The translations under genes and the position numbers were made by a program. Below are positions 43,374-52,130 of a DNA stretch of 64,000 nt, piece by piece. Source of the DNA: Bryobacterales bacterium (GTDB lineage: Bacteria; Acidobacteriota; Terriglobia; Bryobacterales; Bryobacteraceae); contig JADZBH010000055.1 in NCBI GenBank assembly GCA_020852175.1, positions 1 through 64,000 on the forward strand. The letters are read 5' to 3'. Position 1 is the stretch's first letter; each line of letters opens with the position of its first letter. The notes beneath the pieces are model-generated. The model was not told where the DNA came from. It did not search any database and was given only the letters and a program-made list of their open reading frames with translations.

Positions 43374-44238
43374 CGCTTTCCTGGACGAACTACGGCGGGA
43401 GAATGCCTCGCCGCACACGCTGCGCAACTACGGGATCGATCTTCGCGAGTTCTGCGAGTTCTTCGACGGAGGCATGGAACCGGACCTGACCGGGATGCGC
43501 ATGTGGCTCTCCTCGTTGTATGAACGGGGGCTGGCCGTTCCGTCGATCCGCCGCAAACTGGCTTCAGTGCGCACGTTCTATCAGTACCTGATGCGCGAAG
43601 GGGCGGTGCTGTCCAACCCGGCGAAACTGCTAAGCACTCCCAAGATGCCCAAGAGGCTCCCCAACGTGCCCGGCGCCGAGCAAACCAACCGCCTGTTGGA
43701 CGAGGTGGGCGAGGGCAAACTCGACCGGCCGTATCCCGAGCGCGACCGCGCGGTGTTCGAGGTGCTGTATGGCTGCGGGCTGCGCGTGAGCGAGCTATCG
43801 GGGCTGAACCTGGCCGATGTCGACCGGGCGGAACGCGTGTTGCGCATCCGAGGGAAAGGCAGGAAGGAACGGCTGGTTCCCTACGGATCGAAGGCCGAAG
43901 CGGCGCTGGAGGCATGGCTGGAGGCGCGGCGGGCGAAACCGGGCGAGCAGGCGGTATTCGTGAATCACCGCGGCGGCCGGTTGTCGGATCGCGCCATGCG
44001 TTCGATGGTGAAGCTCTATTCGATGCTGCTGGCGGGCGACTCCAGCCTGCATCCCCACGCTTTGCGGCACGCCTTCGCCACGCATCTGCTGGCCGATGGC
44101 GCGGATCTGCGGAGCATACAGGAGTTGTTAGGGCACTCTCAGCTTTCCACGACGCAGCGCTACACGCAGGTGGCGCTGACGGACCTGATGCGCGTGTACG
44201 ATCAGGCGCATCCGCTGGGGAACAAGAAGAAGGAGTAG
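43345..44238 (+). CDS. xerC: Tyrosine recombinase XerC-like
   Basis: 297 residues. N-terminal SAM-like DNA-binding domain (NASPHTLRNYGIDLREFCEFF) and C-terminal catalytic domain with Arg in YGCGLRVSELSGL, the Lys loop IRGKGRKERLVP, His-x-x-Arg (HPHALRHAFATH), and LGHSQLSTTQRYTQV with nucleophile Tyr. Site-specific recombinase resolving chromosome dimers at dif with XerD. ATG lies in the end of trmFO, so translation is coupled. No integrase-associated genes or att sites nearby, hence housekeeping Xer. Confidence 0.94.
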   Translation: MSISLSPRRDAFLDELRRENASPHTLRNYGIDLREFCEFFDGGMEPDLTGMRMWLSSLYERGLAVPSIRRKLASVRTFYQYLMREGAVLSNPAKLLSTPKMPKRLPNVPGAEQTNRLLDEVGEGKLDRPYPERDRAVFEVLYGCGLRVSELSGLNLADVDRAERVLRIRGKGRKERLVPYGSKAEAALEAWLEARRAKPGEQAVFVNHRGGRLSDRAMRSMVKLYSMLLAGDSSLHPHALRHAFATHLLADGADLRSIQELLGHSQLSTTQRYTQVALTDLMRVYDQAHPLGNKKKE

Positions 44239-44257
44239 AGCCCGGCGGTCCCGGGCT
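44239..44257. repeat. Inverted repeat at the end of xerC
   Basis: AGCCCGG and CCGGGCT flank a 5-nt loop. It has no T-run, so it is a poor terminator, but it may stabilise the 3' end of xerC or of the minus-strand transcript. Confidence 0.35.
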
Positions 44258-44345
44258 AAAGAATGACCCGGATCGCCGGAAGGATCAAGAGCCCGGCGAG
44301 CAGCAGCATGAGGGCCAGCTTGTAGAACGGATCGAGAACGCTCAT
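44256..44345 (-). CDS. Possible 29-residue membrane peptide downstream of gatB
   Basis: ATG at 44345, stop at 44256, same strand as gatB and 95 nt past its stop. It reads as one hydrophobic helix (KLALMLLLAGLLILPAIRVIL) with a short N-terminal DPFYK part. No ribosome site or known family. Could be a real small protein or chance; the hydrophobic run is helped by high GC codons. Confidence 0.25.
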   Translation of the reverse strand: MSVLDPFYKLALMLLLAGLLILPAIRVIL

Positions 44346-44440
44346 CCACGGCCAGAATAGGGCCGGGGCCTGTAAGCAGGGATAGAACCCAGGTAACGGA
44401 ACGGCCAGGGCGGCGGGTGGCGCGAACGGGCCTTCCGGTA

Positions 44441-45916
44441 CTAGGACAGTTTCTTCTTCAGTAAATCGTTCACCATCTGGGGGTTGGCCTGGCCTCGCGA
44501 GGCTTTCATCACTTGGCCCACCAGGAAGCCGATGACCGTGGTCTTGCCGCCCTTGTACTGTTCCACCTGGGCCGTGTTCTTCGACAAAACCTCGTCGATG
44601 ATGGCATCCAGCGCGCTGGTGTCGGAAATCTGGCGCAGACCTTCGCGATCCATGATGGCCGTCGCGGAATCGCCGGTGGCCCACATCTTGGGGAAGATCT
44701 CCTTGGCCAGCTTGCCGGAGATGCCGCCTTTCCCGATGAGCGCCACCAGTTCGCCCAGCTTTTCGGCGGTAATCGGGGATTCGGTGATCTCCCGGCCTTC
44801 GGCCTTGAGCGCGCCGGCGAGATCGCCCATCACCCAGTTGGCGGCCGTGCGTGCATCGCCGGAGACCGCGGCGGCTGTCTCGAAATAGTCGCTCATGGCG
44901 CGCGTGAGCGTAAGCACCTGGGCGTCGTATTCGCGGATGCCGTACTGTTCGATGAACCGCTGGCGCTTGGCCGGGGGCAGTTCGGGCATGGACGATTTCA
45001 ATTCGTCGAGCCAGGCGCCTGAGATGCGTAGCGGCAGCAGATCGGGCTCAGGGAAGTAACGGTAGTCGTGAGCGGCTTCCTTGGAGCGCATGGAATAGGT
45101 TTCGCCTGTGCCGGGATTGTAGAGGCGCGTCTCCTGCACCACCTTGCCGCCGGACTCGATCAGAGCGATCTGGCGTTGAATCTCGTAATCGAGAGCCAGC
45201 TTGACGAAGCGGAACGAGTTCACGTTCTTCACCTCGGCCTTGGTGCCCAGCTTTTCCACGCCCCGCTTACGGACGCTGACATTGGCGTCGCAGCGAAGCT
45301 GGCCTTTCTCCATGTCGCACTCCGAGACGCCGATGAACTGCATCAACTGCTTCAGTTCGGTGAGGTAGGCGTAGGCCTCGTCGGAGGTACGCATGTCGGG
45401 TTCGGAGACGATCTCAATAAGAGGCGTACCGGTCCGGTTCAGATCGACGTAGGTGTAGAGATCGGAGTCCCGGTAGCCGTCGTGGATGCTCTTGCCGGCA
45501 TCGTCTTCCAGGTGGGCGCGCGTGACGCCAATCCGCTTGTGCCGGTCGTCGATCAGGATATCGATGAAGCCGTGTTCGGCCACCGGACGGTCGTATTGAG
45601 AAATCTGGTAACCCTTGGGAAGGTCGGGGTAGAAATAGTTCTTCCGGGAGAAAATGGATTCGTCGCGTATGGTGCAGTTCAAAGCGAGTCCGGCCTTGAC
45701 GGCATACTCGACAACGACGCGGTTCAACACGGGCAACGCGCCGGGCATGCCAAGGCAGACCGGGCAGACGTTCGTGTTCGGCGGCGCGCCGAAGCCGGTG
45801 GGGCAGCCGCAGTAAATTTTGGTCTTCGTGCCCAGTTGGACGTGCACTTCTAGGCCGATGACGGCTTCATAGGAGGCGAAGACTCCGGAGGGCACAAGCA
45901 GTTCGGTCGACGACAT
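44441..45916 (-). CDS. gatB: Aspartyl/glutamyl-tRNA amidotransferase subunit B
   Basis: 491 residues. Kinase/transamidase-specific subunit of GatCAB, converting Glu-tRNA(Gln) (and Asp-tRNA(Asn)). Seen: YEAVIGLEVHVQLGT, the zinc cysteines in CGCPTGFG and NVCPVCLGMPGALPV, KNYFYPDLPKGYQISQYD, LEDDAGKSIHD, DLNRTGTPLIEIVSEPD, GQLRCDANVSVR, SKEAAHDYRYFPEPDL, and the C-terminal helical YqeY-like tail. ATG 45916 chosen; a TACACT sits 12 nt before it. gatA and gatC are not nearby. Divergent from the acyl-CoA carboxylase. Confidence 0.97.
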   Translation of the reverse strand: MSSTELLVPSGVFASYEAVIGLEVHVQLGTKTKIYCGCPTGFGAPPNTNVCPVCLGMPGALPVLNRVVVEYAVKAGLALNCTIRDESIFSRKNYFYPDLPKGYQISQYDRPVAEHGFIDILIDDRHKRIGVTRAHLEDDAGKSIHDGYRDSDLYTYVDLNRTGTPLIEIVSEPDMRTSDEAYAYLTELKQLMQFIGVSECDMEKGQLRCDANVSVRKRGVEKLGTKAEVKNVNSFRFVKLALDYEIQRQIALIESGGKVVQETRLYNPGTGETYSMRSKEAAHDYRYFPEPDLLPLRISGAWLDELKSSMPELPPAKRQRFIEQYGIREYDAQVLTLTRAMSDYFETAAAVSGDARTAANWVMGDLAGALKAEGREITESPITAEKLGELVALIGKGGISGKLAKEIFPKMWATGDSATAIMDREGLRQISDTSALDAIIDEVLSKNTAQVEQYKGGKTTVIGFLVGQVMKASRGQANPQMVNDLLKKKLS

Positions 45917-45980
45917 GGGAGTTCTTTCAGTGTAGCGAAGCAGGCAGGGCCGGATGCCAGCCTCTGATACTCTGCAACAG

Positions 45981-47525
45981 ATGACGGACCGCATGGACGA
46001 GGTTTCGCGGCGGAAGGCGGCGGCGCTGGCCGGCGGGGGGCCGGAACGCGCGGCGAGGCAGCACGCCGAGGGCAAGTTGACGGCGCGGGAGCGGATCGAC
46101 ATGCTGCTCGACGAAGGCTCGTTCGAGGAGATGGACGCGCTGGTGCGGCACCGCTGCCGCGATTTCGGCATGGGCGAGCAGGTGATCGACGGCGACGGTT
46201 TCGTAACGGGCTACGGACTGATCCACGACAGGCTGGCGTATGTGTATGCACAGGACTTCACGGTGTTCGGCGGGTCGTTGTCGGAAACCAATGCCCGGAA
46301 GATTTGCAAGATCATGGACCTGGCGCTGAAGAACGGAGCGCCTGTGATTGGGCTGAACGATTCGGGGGGAGCGCGGATTCAGGAGGGCGTGGTGTCGCTC
46401 GGCGGTTACGCCGACATTTTTCTGCGCAATACGCTGGCCAGCGGCGTCGTGCCGCAAGTGTCGGCGATTCTTGGACCGTGCGCGGGCGGGGCCGTCTATT
46501 CTCCCGCGATTACCGACTTTGTGTTCATGGCTTCGGGTTCCAGCTACATGTTCGTCACCGGTCCGGACGTGATCAAGACGGTGACGCACGAAGAGGTGAC
46601 GAAGGAAGAGCTAGGCGGGGCGCATACGCACAATGCCGTGAGCGGCGTGGCGCACTTTCAGGCGCCGGACGATGGCGCTTGTCTGCGGCAGATACGGCGT
46701 CTGTTCACCTACTTGCCGCAAAACAACCGGGACGAGCCGCCGCGGCGGCCCGCGAACGATCCTGCGGAGAGGGAAGAAGCGGCGCTGGACCGGATCGTGC
46801 CCCGCGAGTCGAACCTGCCCTACGACATCAAGGACGTGATTCATCTGGTGGCGGACGATGGCGAGTTCTTCGAGGTGCACGAGCACTACGCCAGGAACAT
46901 CGTGGTGGGCTTCGCGCATCTGGATGGCCGCCCGGTGGGGATCGTGGCCAACCAGCCCGCGCACCTGGCCGGGTGTCTGGATATCGACTCCTCGGTGAAA
47001 GGCGCGCGGTTCGTGCGGTTCTGCGATGCGTTCAACATTCCCATCGTCACCTTCGAGGATGTGCCTGGATTCCTGCCGGGAACCGGACAGGAGTTCGGCG
47101 GCATCATCCGGCACGGGGCGAAACTGCTGTTCGCCTACGCCGAGGCGACGGTGCCGAAGATCACGGTGATCACGCGGAAAGCATACGGCGGGGCGTATTG
47201 CGTGATGGGCTCCAAGCACCTGCGGACGGACATCAACTTCGCCTGGCCGTCGGCGGAGATCGCGGTGATGGGGGCGGAAGGGGCGGTGAACATCGTGTAC
47301 CGGCGAGAACTGGCGGCGGCGGCCGATCAGGAGGCCGCGCGCCAGGCGAAAATCGACGAGTTCAACAGCCGCTTCGCGAGCCCGTTCGTGGCGGCCGAGA
47401 ACGGATTTGTCGACGATGTGATCGTGCCGCGGCAGACTCGGCCCCGGCTGATTCGCGCCCTGCGGATGCTGGAGAACAAGGTGGACACGATGCCCCGCAA
47501 GAAGCACGGCAACATCCCTTTGTAG
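45981..47525 (+). CDS. pccB: Acyl-CoA (propionyl-CoA) carboxylase beta subunit
   Basis: 514 residues from ATG 45981 (45954 in-frame is an alternative). Carboxyltransferase: [46 protein letters not shown] (CoA site), [48 protein letters not shown] and [18 protein letters not shown] (biotin site), [15 protein letters not shown]. Family members carboxylate propionyl- or acetyl-CoA; Asp/Ile specificity position not resolved by eye. GATACT 9 nt before the ATG, no ribosome site. No biotin carboxylase/BCCP subunit adjacent. Confidence 0.94.
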   Translation: MTDRMDEVSRRKAAALAGGGPERAARQHAEGKLTARERIDMLLDEGSFEEMDALVRHRCRDFGMGEQVIDGDGFVTGYGLIHDRLAYVYAQDFTVFGGSLSETNARKICKIMDLALKNGAPVIGLNDSGGARIQEGVVSLGGYADIFLRNTLASGVVPQVSAILGPCAGGAVYSPAITDFVFMASGSSYMFVTGPDVIKTVTHEEVTKEELGGAHTHNAVSGVAHFQAPDDGACLRQIRRLFTYLPQNNRDEPPRRPANDPAEREEAALDRIVPRESNLPYDIKDVIHLVADDGEFFEVHEHYARNIVVGFAHLDGRPVGIVANQPAHLAGCLDIDSSVKGARFVRFCDAFNIPIVTFEDVPGFLPGTGQEFGGIIRHGAKLLFAYAEATVPKITVITRKAYGGAYCVMGSKHLRTDINFAWPSAEIAVMGAEGAVNIVYRRELAAAADQEAARQAKIDEFNSRFASPFVAAENGFVDDVIVPRQTRPRLIRALRMLENKVDTMPRKKHGNIPL

Positions 47526-47548
47526 AGGCCGGCGCCGGGCGCTTCATA

Positions 47549-48502
47549 TCAGAACAGCCGTTTCACCTCCACACGCTGGTACATGGCGCGCGTCTGTTCC
47601 AGGCTGGCGAAGCTGACGCCGGGCAGGATGGCCGACGCCGTGCCGGCGGCCACGCCCCAGCGGGCGGCATCGACGAAGTCGTCTTTCTGCGTCATGGCCC
47701 AGGCAAAGGCCGCGTCCAGCGCGTCGCCGGAGCCAATGGGGCACACGGCATCGACCATGGGCGGCACGATCTCGTACCCCGATTTGCCATCGACGACGAG
47801 AGCGCCGCGGTTGCCTAGTGAAAGCAGGCCATACGTGGAGCCCATCCGCTGAATGCGCTCCACGGCGTCGCGAAACTGATGCCGCGTGATCAGCGACTTA
47901 TTCAATAGCGCTTCGGCCTCCTGCTGATTCGGAGCAACCACCGTGGGCTGTTCCTCGAGGACGGCTTGTAGAAATGCTCCATCCGTGTCCACGTAAGTCT
48001 TCACCTGGCGCTTGCGGGCGGCCCGGATCAGGCGGCAGTAGAAATCCACCTTCACATCCGGAGGCAGGCTGCCGCACAGCAAAAGCCAACTGGCGCCGGG
48101 GAGCGAAGCCTCGACGGCTTCTTCAAAGCGTTTCAACTCGCGCGCCGACAGGTGGGGGCCGGGCTCGTTCAACTTCACCGTGAGGCCGTTCTTGTCGGTG
48201 ATGATGAAGTTCGAGCGGATGGATTGTTTGATGGGGACCGCGACGTAGGGGAACCCAAGACGTTTCAAGTCCTCTTCAAAGCGGCGTCCGCTGGAACCGC
48301 CGCTCGGGACGACGGCCAGCGTGGGCGCTCCGAAATTGTGGACGACAAGTGACGAGTTCAATCCCCGGCCTCCAGCCGCTTCGCCGCGGGAAAGGATGTA
48401 GCCGCGGTCTTCGAACGCGAGCCTGTCCACGCTGATGATGCGGTCGATCGCCGGGTTAATGGTGACGGTGACGATCAATCCTTTCAATTGTACCGAAACC
48501 AC
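47549..48502 (-). CDS. PfkB-family hexose-phosphate kinase (1-phosphofructokinase-like)
   Basis: 317 residues. VTVTINPAIDRIISVD, RGEAAGGRGLNSSLVVHNFG, FIITDKNGLTVKLNEPGP, LLLCGSLPPDV, and the catalytic GSGDALDAAFAWAM with the anionic-hole Gly-x-Gly-Asp. Most like FruK/LacC kinases of phosphorylated ketohexoses, but a ribokinase-like specificity is not excluded. Start at GTG 48502; a TTG at the usual MIVTV position is possible. The end converges on pccB with 23 nt between. Confidence 0.85.
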   Translation of the reverse strand: MVSVQLKGLIVTVTINPAIDRIISVDRLAFEDRGYILSRGEAAGGRGLNSSLVVHNFGAPTLAVVPSGGSSGRRFEEDLKRLGFPYVAVPIKQSIRSNFIITDKNGLTVKLNEPGPHLSARELKRFEEAVEASLPGASWLLLCGSLPPDVKVDFYCRLIRAARKRQVKTYVDTDGAFLQAVLEEQPTVVAPNQQEAEALLNKSLITRHQFRDAVERIQRMGSTYGLLSLGNRGALVVDGKSGYEIVPPMVDAVCPIGSGDALDAAFAWAMTQKDDFVDAARWGVAAGTASAILPGVSFASLEQTRAMYQRVEVKRLF

Positions 48503-48520
48503 CGGATGCTACCCTGAAAA

Positions 48521-49441
48521 TTGGGCTCTCCCCACCCGGTTCGCGCTTATCTTGCCTTGGCCTCGGTGTCCTTCTTCTGGGGTACTACTTACCTGGGCAT
48601 CCGCGTGGCGCTGGAATCCTATCCGCCACTGCTGCTGGTGTGCTTCCGGTTCTGCCTGTCCGGAGCGGCCATGCTGGCCCTGTGCCTGGCGTTCCGGCAG
48701 AAAATGCCGGCCTGGCGCGGGGCGCTCTGGTCCATGGCGCACGGCATGTTGATTCTCGGCGTGGGCAACATGGCGCTGACCTCGGCGGAACTGTATGTGC
48801 CGTCGAGTTTCGCCGCGTTGATCATCGCCATGTCGCCGTTCTGGCTCGTAGGCCTGGAATCGTTAATGCCGGCGGGTGAACCGTTGCGCAAGTCAACGCT
48901 CGTGGGAATGGGCATCGGCCTGGCAGGCGTGGCGCTGCTCATGGTGCCTGGCATGGTGGCGCATGGACTGGCGGGCGGAGAGTGGAAAGGGTTCCTGATT
49001 CTCCAGGTGGGCATCTTCAGTTGGACCTTCGGATCGGTGGTTCAAAAGCGTCACGAAACGGGTGCGCCGCCGCTGGTGAATGCCGCCTTTCAACAACTGG
49101 GCGCAGGCCTGATGTATGTGGCGCCGGCGCTGTTCTGGCCGCAGCCCGCGGTGGTGTGGGACGCGAAGGGGCTGCTGGCGATGGGATACCTGGTGGTGTT
49201 CGGCTCAATTGTCGGGTATAGCAGTTACATCTATGCGCTGAGCCACATGCCAGTATCGCTCGTGTCGATCTATCCGTACCTGAATGTGGTGGTAGCGGCC
49301 GTGCTGGGCTGGGCCGCCTACAGGGAGCCCTTCGGAGCCAAGCAGGCGGCGTCGATGCTGATGATCTTCCTGGGCGTGGCCGTGGTGAAGCGGTTCAGCC
49401 CCAAACCCGCGGCACGGGAGGCGGAAGCCGCCGCCGGCTAG
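48521..49441 (+). CDS. EamA-type (DMT) transporter
   Basis: 306 residues with ten transmembrane segments in two EamA repeats: ALASVSFFWGTTYLGIRVAL and PLLLVCFRFCLSGAAMLAL in the first, QLGAGLMYVAPALFWPQP and LVVFGSIVGYSSYIYALSHMPVSLVSIYPYLNVVVAAVLGWAAYREP in the second. A RhaT/YdcZ-like drug/metabolite exporter; substrate unknown. TTG start. Stop shares CTAG bases with the convergent outer-membrane protein gene. Confidence 0.88.
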   Translation: MGSPHPVRAYLALASVSFFWGTTYLGIRVALESYPPLLLVCFRFCLSGAAMLALCLAFRQKMPAWRGALWSMAHGMLILGVGNMALTSAELYVPSSFAALIIAMSPFWLVGLESLMPAGEPLRKSTLVGMGIGLAGVALLMVPGMVAHGLAGGEWKGFLILQVGIFSWTFGSVVQKRHETGAPPLVNAAFQQLGAGLMYVAPALFWPQPAVVWDAKGLLAMGYLVVFGSIVGYSSYIYALSHMPVSLVSIYPYLNVVVAAVLGWAAYREPFGAKQAASMLMIFLGVAVVKRFSPKPAAREAEAAAG

Positions 49442-50085
49442 AATGTAACGCCGATGCCGAAACTGCCTTCCAGGGTGTGGAGCAGTCCGCCTGAGTCGAT
49501 CCCCTTGCTGGCAGCGGTGGGGTCGGGGTAGCTGAGGTCATACGGCTTGCCGGTCATGTAGTGGCGGAAGTCGAGACGGACGAAGAAATTCTGGTGTGGG
49601 AAGAGTTTCAGGCCGCCGCCGTAGTTGGCTCCGTAGCGGCGGGAGCCGCCGCCGGGCCAGGAAGGGATCCTGGGCGCGGCGAACTGGGCGCCCGTTACGC
49701 CGCCGGTGACATAAGGACGCCACTTTTCCCGGTTCGGCATCATGTAGATCAGGAAATTGTAGCTGGCCAGGTACATTTTCGCCTTGCCGCTTTCTTCCTT
49801 AAAGCTGCCGTCGGCCTGCTTCAAGTTCGTGCGGAACCTGGCGTTGGTCTGCTGAATCGTCAACTCATGGCCGTAGTAACCCTTGGTGTTCAGCGTGAAG
49901 CGCGCTCCGAACGCGGTCCCGGGCTTGAAGTTGGAGTCGTCCTTCTTAAGCGCGTCCGCGTTGAGCGAACCGAGACCGGACTTGGAGATGCGGTCATAAC
50001 CGCCAAAGGCGCTGATTTCGAAGGTTTGCGCGGAGATCGTGGCGGCACAGATGAGTGCCAGGGCCAAAGTGGTGTGTATCTTCAT
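49438..50085 (-). CDS. Outer-membrane beta-barrel protein
   Basis: 215 residues with a signal peptide (MKIHTTLALALICAATISA). The mature chain alternates hydrophobic and polar residues typical of an eight-stranded barrel: FEISAFGGYDRISKSGLG, GTAFGARFTLNTKGYYGHELTI, RPYVTGGVTGAQF, RRYGANYGGGLKLF, FFVRLDFRHYMTG, and ends SFGIGVTF, where the last Phe is the usual outer-membrane insertion signal. Function unknown. Convergent with EamA; TATAAT on this strand at 50160-50155 could be its -10. Confidence 0.85.
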   Translation of the reverse strand: MKIHTTLALALICAATISAQTFEISAFGGYDRISKSGLGSLNADALKKDDSNFKPGTAFGARFTLNTKGYYGHELTIQQTNARFRTNLKQADGSFKEESGKAKMYLASYNFLIYMMPNREKWRPYVTGGVTGAQFAAPRIPSWPGGGSRRYGANYGGGLKLFPHQNFFVRLDFRHYMTGKPYDLSYPDPTAASKGIDSGGLLHTLEGSFGIGVTF

Positions 50086-50193
50086 ACGTTGTGCAGCCGA
50101 AGCGTGTGAGACGAGTGCGGGGACGAATCGGGTTTCCGGGAGTGGTCCTCACTGATTATAAAACAGGGACGGGAGGGCAGCCGCGGATCACGC

Positions 50194-50231
50194 ATGGTAT
50201 ATTTATTCATAGCAGTGCATAAATTTGCAGG
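50194..50231 (+). promoter_or_regulatory. Pair of ARG-box-like operators upstream of argC
   Basis: Two 18-bp sites, 50194-50211 and 50214-50231, 2 bp apart. Their 14-bp cores, GGTATATTTATTCA and TGCATAAATTTGCA, match the E. coli ARG-box core TGAATAATTATTCA at 11 and 10 of 14 positions. Spacing of 2-3 bp between two 18-bp boxes is that used by ArgR hexamers. A TATATT -10-like hexamer overlaps the first box. The match was counted by eye against the known consensus. Confidence 0.6.
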
Positions 50232-50254
50232 ACACGGCGGACGTGTCCTGTTTT
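50228..50254 (+). terminator. Leader hairpin with T-run upstream of argC
   Basis: CAGGACACG (50228-50236) pairs perfectly with CGTGTCCTG (50242-50250) around a GCGGA loop and is followed by TTTT. A 9-bp GC-rich stem plus T-run 74 nt before argC looks like an intrinsic terminator or attenuator. The next bases (TTGC..TTCGCG and CGCGAAGCAA) can pair into an alternative hairpin. It overlaps the end of the second ARG box. Confidence 0.6.
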
Positions 50255-50327
50255 GCGTTTCGCGCCGCGAAGCAAACAAAGCGGCCCGGCAGACCCTGTT
50301 GGGTGGAGAAAGGAACCTCGTCAGGAG

Positions 50328-51335
50328 ATGAAGACCCCTGTTGGAATCGTCGGCTTCCGCGGATATGGCGGGCAGGAACTGGTCAGGATTCTGAACCGGC
50401 ACTCGCGCGTGGAGATCGTGTTGCTGGACCACCGGTCGGATTCCGAACAGAGGCCGATGCCGAGGAACCATGACGGGCCGCGCCGCGCGGCGTTTTCGGC
50501 GGAAGAGGTTCACCGGTCGGGGTTGGCGGTGGTGTTTCTGGCCACGCCGCACGAGGTGGCCATGGAGGTTGCACCGGGGTTGCTGCATGCCGGGGCGAAG
50601 GTGGTGGACCTGAGCGCGGCGTTCCGGTTGCGCGAAGCCGCGGTGCACGAGCGCTGGTACAAGGATGCGCACACGAGCGTGGGCCTGCTCAGCGAGGCGG
50701 CATACGGGCTGCCGGAATTCTATCGCGAGAAGATCAGGCCGGCGCGGCTGGTGGCCAATCCCGGGTGCTATCCGACGGCGGCGAACCTGGCCATCGCGCC
50801 TCTGGTGGAGGCCGGGCTGGTGGATCTCGCTGCCGGCATCGTCTGCGATGCCAAAAGCGGCGTCTCGGGCGCCGGGCGGAAGCCGTCGTTGAAGACGAGC
50901 TACTGCGAGGCCAACGAGAACTTCAGCGCCTATTCGCTGCTGATGCACCGTCACGTGCCGGAAGTGCTGCAGAATTCGGGGATCGAGGAGAGCCAGTTCA
51001 GCTTCACGGCGCACCTGCTGCCGTTGAACCGCGGCATTCTGGAGACGATCTACTTCCGCGCCAAGGGCGTGAAGTCGGCGGCGGAAATCGTGGAATTGTA
51101 CGAGAAACGCTACGCGGGCGAGCCGTTCGTCCGGGTGTTCGAGCCGGGCAAGGCGCCGGACCTGATGCATGTGCAGCATACGAACTTCTGCGACCTGGGC
51201 GTGACGCTGGACGCGGCCACGGGGCGCGGAGTCGTCGTGTCGGCGATCGACAACCTGGTGAAGGGCGCGGCCGGGCAGGCGGTGCAGAACATGAATCTCA
51301 TCCTGGGTTATCCGGAAACCGAGGCGCTGTTGTAA
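50328..51335 (+). CDS. argC: N-acetyl-gamma-glutamyl-phosphate reductase ArgC
   Basis: 335 residues. Reduces N-acetylglutamyl-phosphate to the semialdehyde with NADPH. GIVGFRGYGGQELVRIL, VDLSAAFRLRE, the active-site Cys in LVANPGCYPTAANL, GVSGAGRKPSL, AYSLLMHRHVPE, SFTAHLLPLNRGILETIYF, and a C-terminal AIDNLVKGAAGQAVQNMNLI. A CAGGAG site precedes the ATG 50328. First gene of argC-argB-argA; its TAA overlaps the argB ATG (TAATG). Confidence 0.96.
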   Translation: MKTPVGIVGFRGYGGQELVRILNRHSRVEIVLLDHRSDSEQRPMPRNHDGPRRAAFSAEEVHRSGLAVVFLATPHEVAMEVAPGLLHAGAKVVDLSAAFRLREAAVHERWYKDAHTSVGLLSEAAYGLPEFYREKIRPARLVANPGCYPTAANLAIAPLVEAGLVDLAAGIVCDAKSGVSGAGRKPSLKTSYCEANENFSAYSLLMHRHVPEVLQNSGIEESQFSFTAHLLPLNRGILETIYFRAKGVKSAAEIVELYEKRYAGEPFVRVFEPGKAPDLMHVQHTNFCDLGVTLDAATGRGVVVSAIDNLVKGAAGQAVQNMNLILGYPETEALL

Positions 51336-52114
51336 TGGCCGCCGGACGGATCCTGGTGAAGCTGGGCGGAACGCTTCTGGACGAGGCGGAGCCGCGGCGG
51401 CGTCTGGCGCGGGAAATCGCGGAACTTGCGGCCTCCGGCGCGCATCTGACAGTGGTGCACGGCGGCGGTAAGCAGATGACCCGCTACCTGGCCGAGCGTG
51501 GCGTGGAATCGCGGTTCGTGAACGGTCTGCGCGTGACCACGCCGGAGGTGGTGGATGCGCTGTTGAAAATTTTCGCCGGCAGCGTGAATCACGAGCTGGT
51601 GGCGTCGCTCGTGGAGGCCGGAGCGATGGCGGTCGGGTTAAGCGGCATTGACGCCCTGCTGGCCGAAGCCGAGCGAATGGACGAACGGTTGGGAGCGGTG
51701 GGCCGCGTGGTGCGGTCCAACGGCGGCGTGCTGGAGACGCTGACGCGGGCAGGCTATCTGCCGGTGGTGGCGTGTGTGGCGGGAGATCGCGCGGGCAACA
51801 TTTACAACGTGAACGCCGATCAGATGGCCGTGGCGTGCGCGGGCGGATTCGGCGCCGGGCGGCTGGTGTTTCTCACCGACGTCGAAGGCGTGCTGGACGG
51901 TTCGAAAGCGCTGCTGCCGCGGCTTACGCGGGCCGCCTGCCGGGAACTGATCGCCACGGGAGTGGCCACGGGCGGAATGCAGGCGAAGCTGGAAGCCGCC
52001 ATGGCGGCGCTGGATGCCGGCGCCGGACATGTGCACATCGTGGGGGGCGCGCGGCCGGGCGTGCTTGCCGCCGTCGTGAATGGCGAGCCGGCCGGGACGG
52101 TGTTGGAAGGTTGA
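51335..52114 (+). CDS. argB: Acetylglutamate kinase ArgB
   Basis: 259 residues. Phosphorylates N-acetylglutamate. RILVKLGGTLLDE, VVHGGGKQMTRYL, TTPEVVDALLKIFAGSVNHELV, NIYNVNADQMAVACA, LVFLTDVEGVLDG, and TGGMQAKLEAAMAALDAGAGHVHIVGG. Of the shorter non-feedback length, and lacking the N-terminal helix of the arginine-sensitive type. ATG overlaps the argC stop. Confidence 0.95.
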   Translation: MAAGRILVKLGGTLLDEAEPRRRLAREIAELAASGAHLTVVHGGGKQMTRYLAERGVESRFVNGLRVTTPEVVDALLKIFAGSVNHELVASLVEAGAMAVGLSGIDALLAEAERMDERLGAVGRVVRSNGGVLETLTRAGYLPVVACVAGDRAGNIYNVNADQMAVACAGGFGAGRLVFLTDVEGVLDGSKALLPRLTRAACRELIATGVATGGMQAKLEAAMAALDAGAGHVHIVGGARPGVLAAVVNGEPAGTVLEG

Positions 52115-52130
52115 ACAGGAGGGCGGGATC

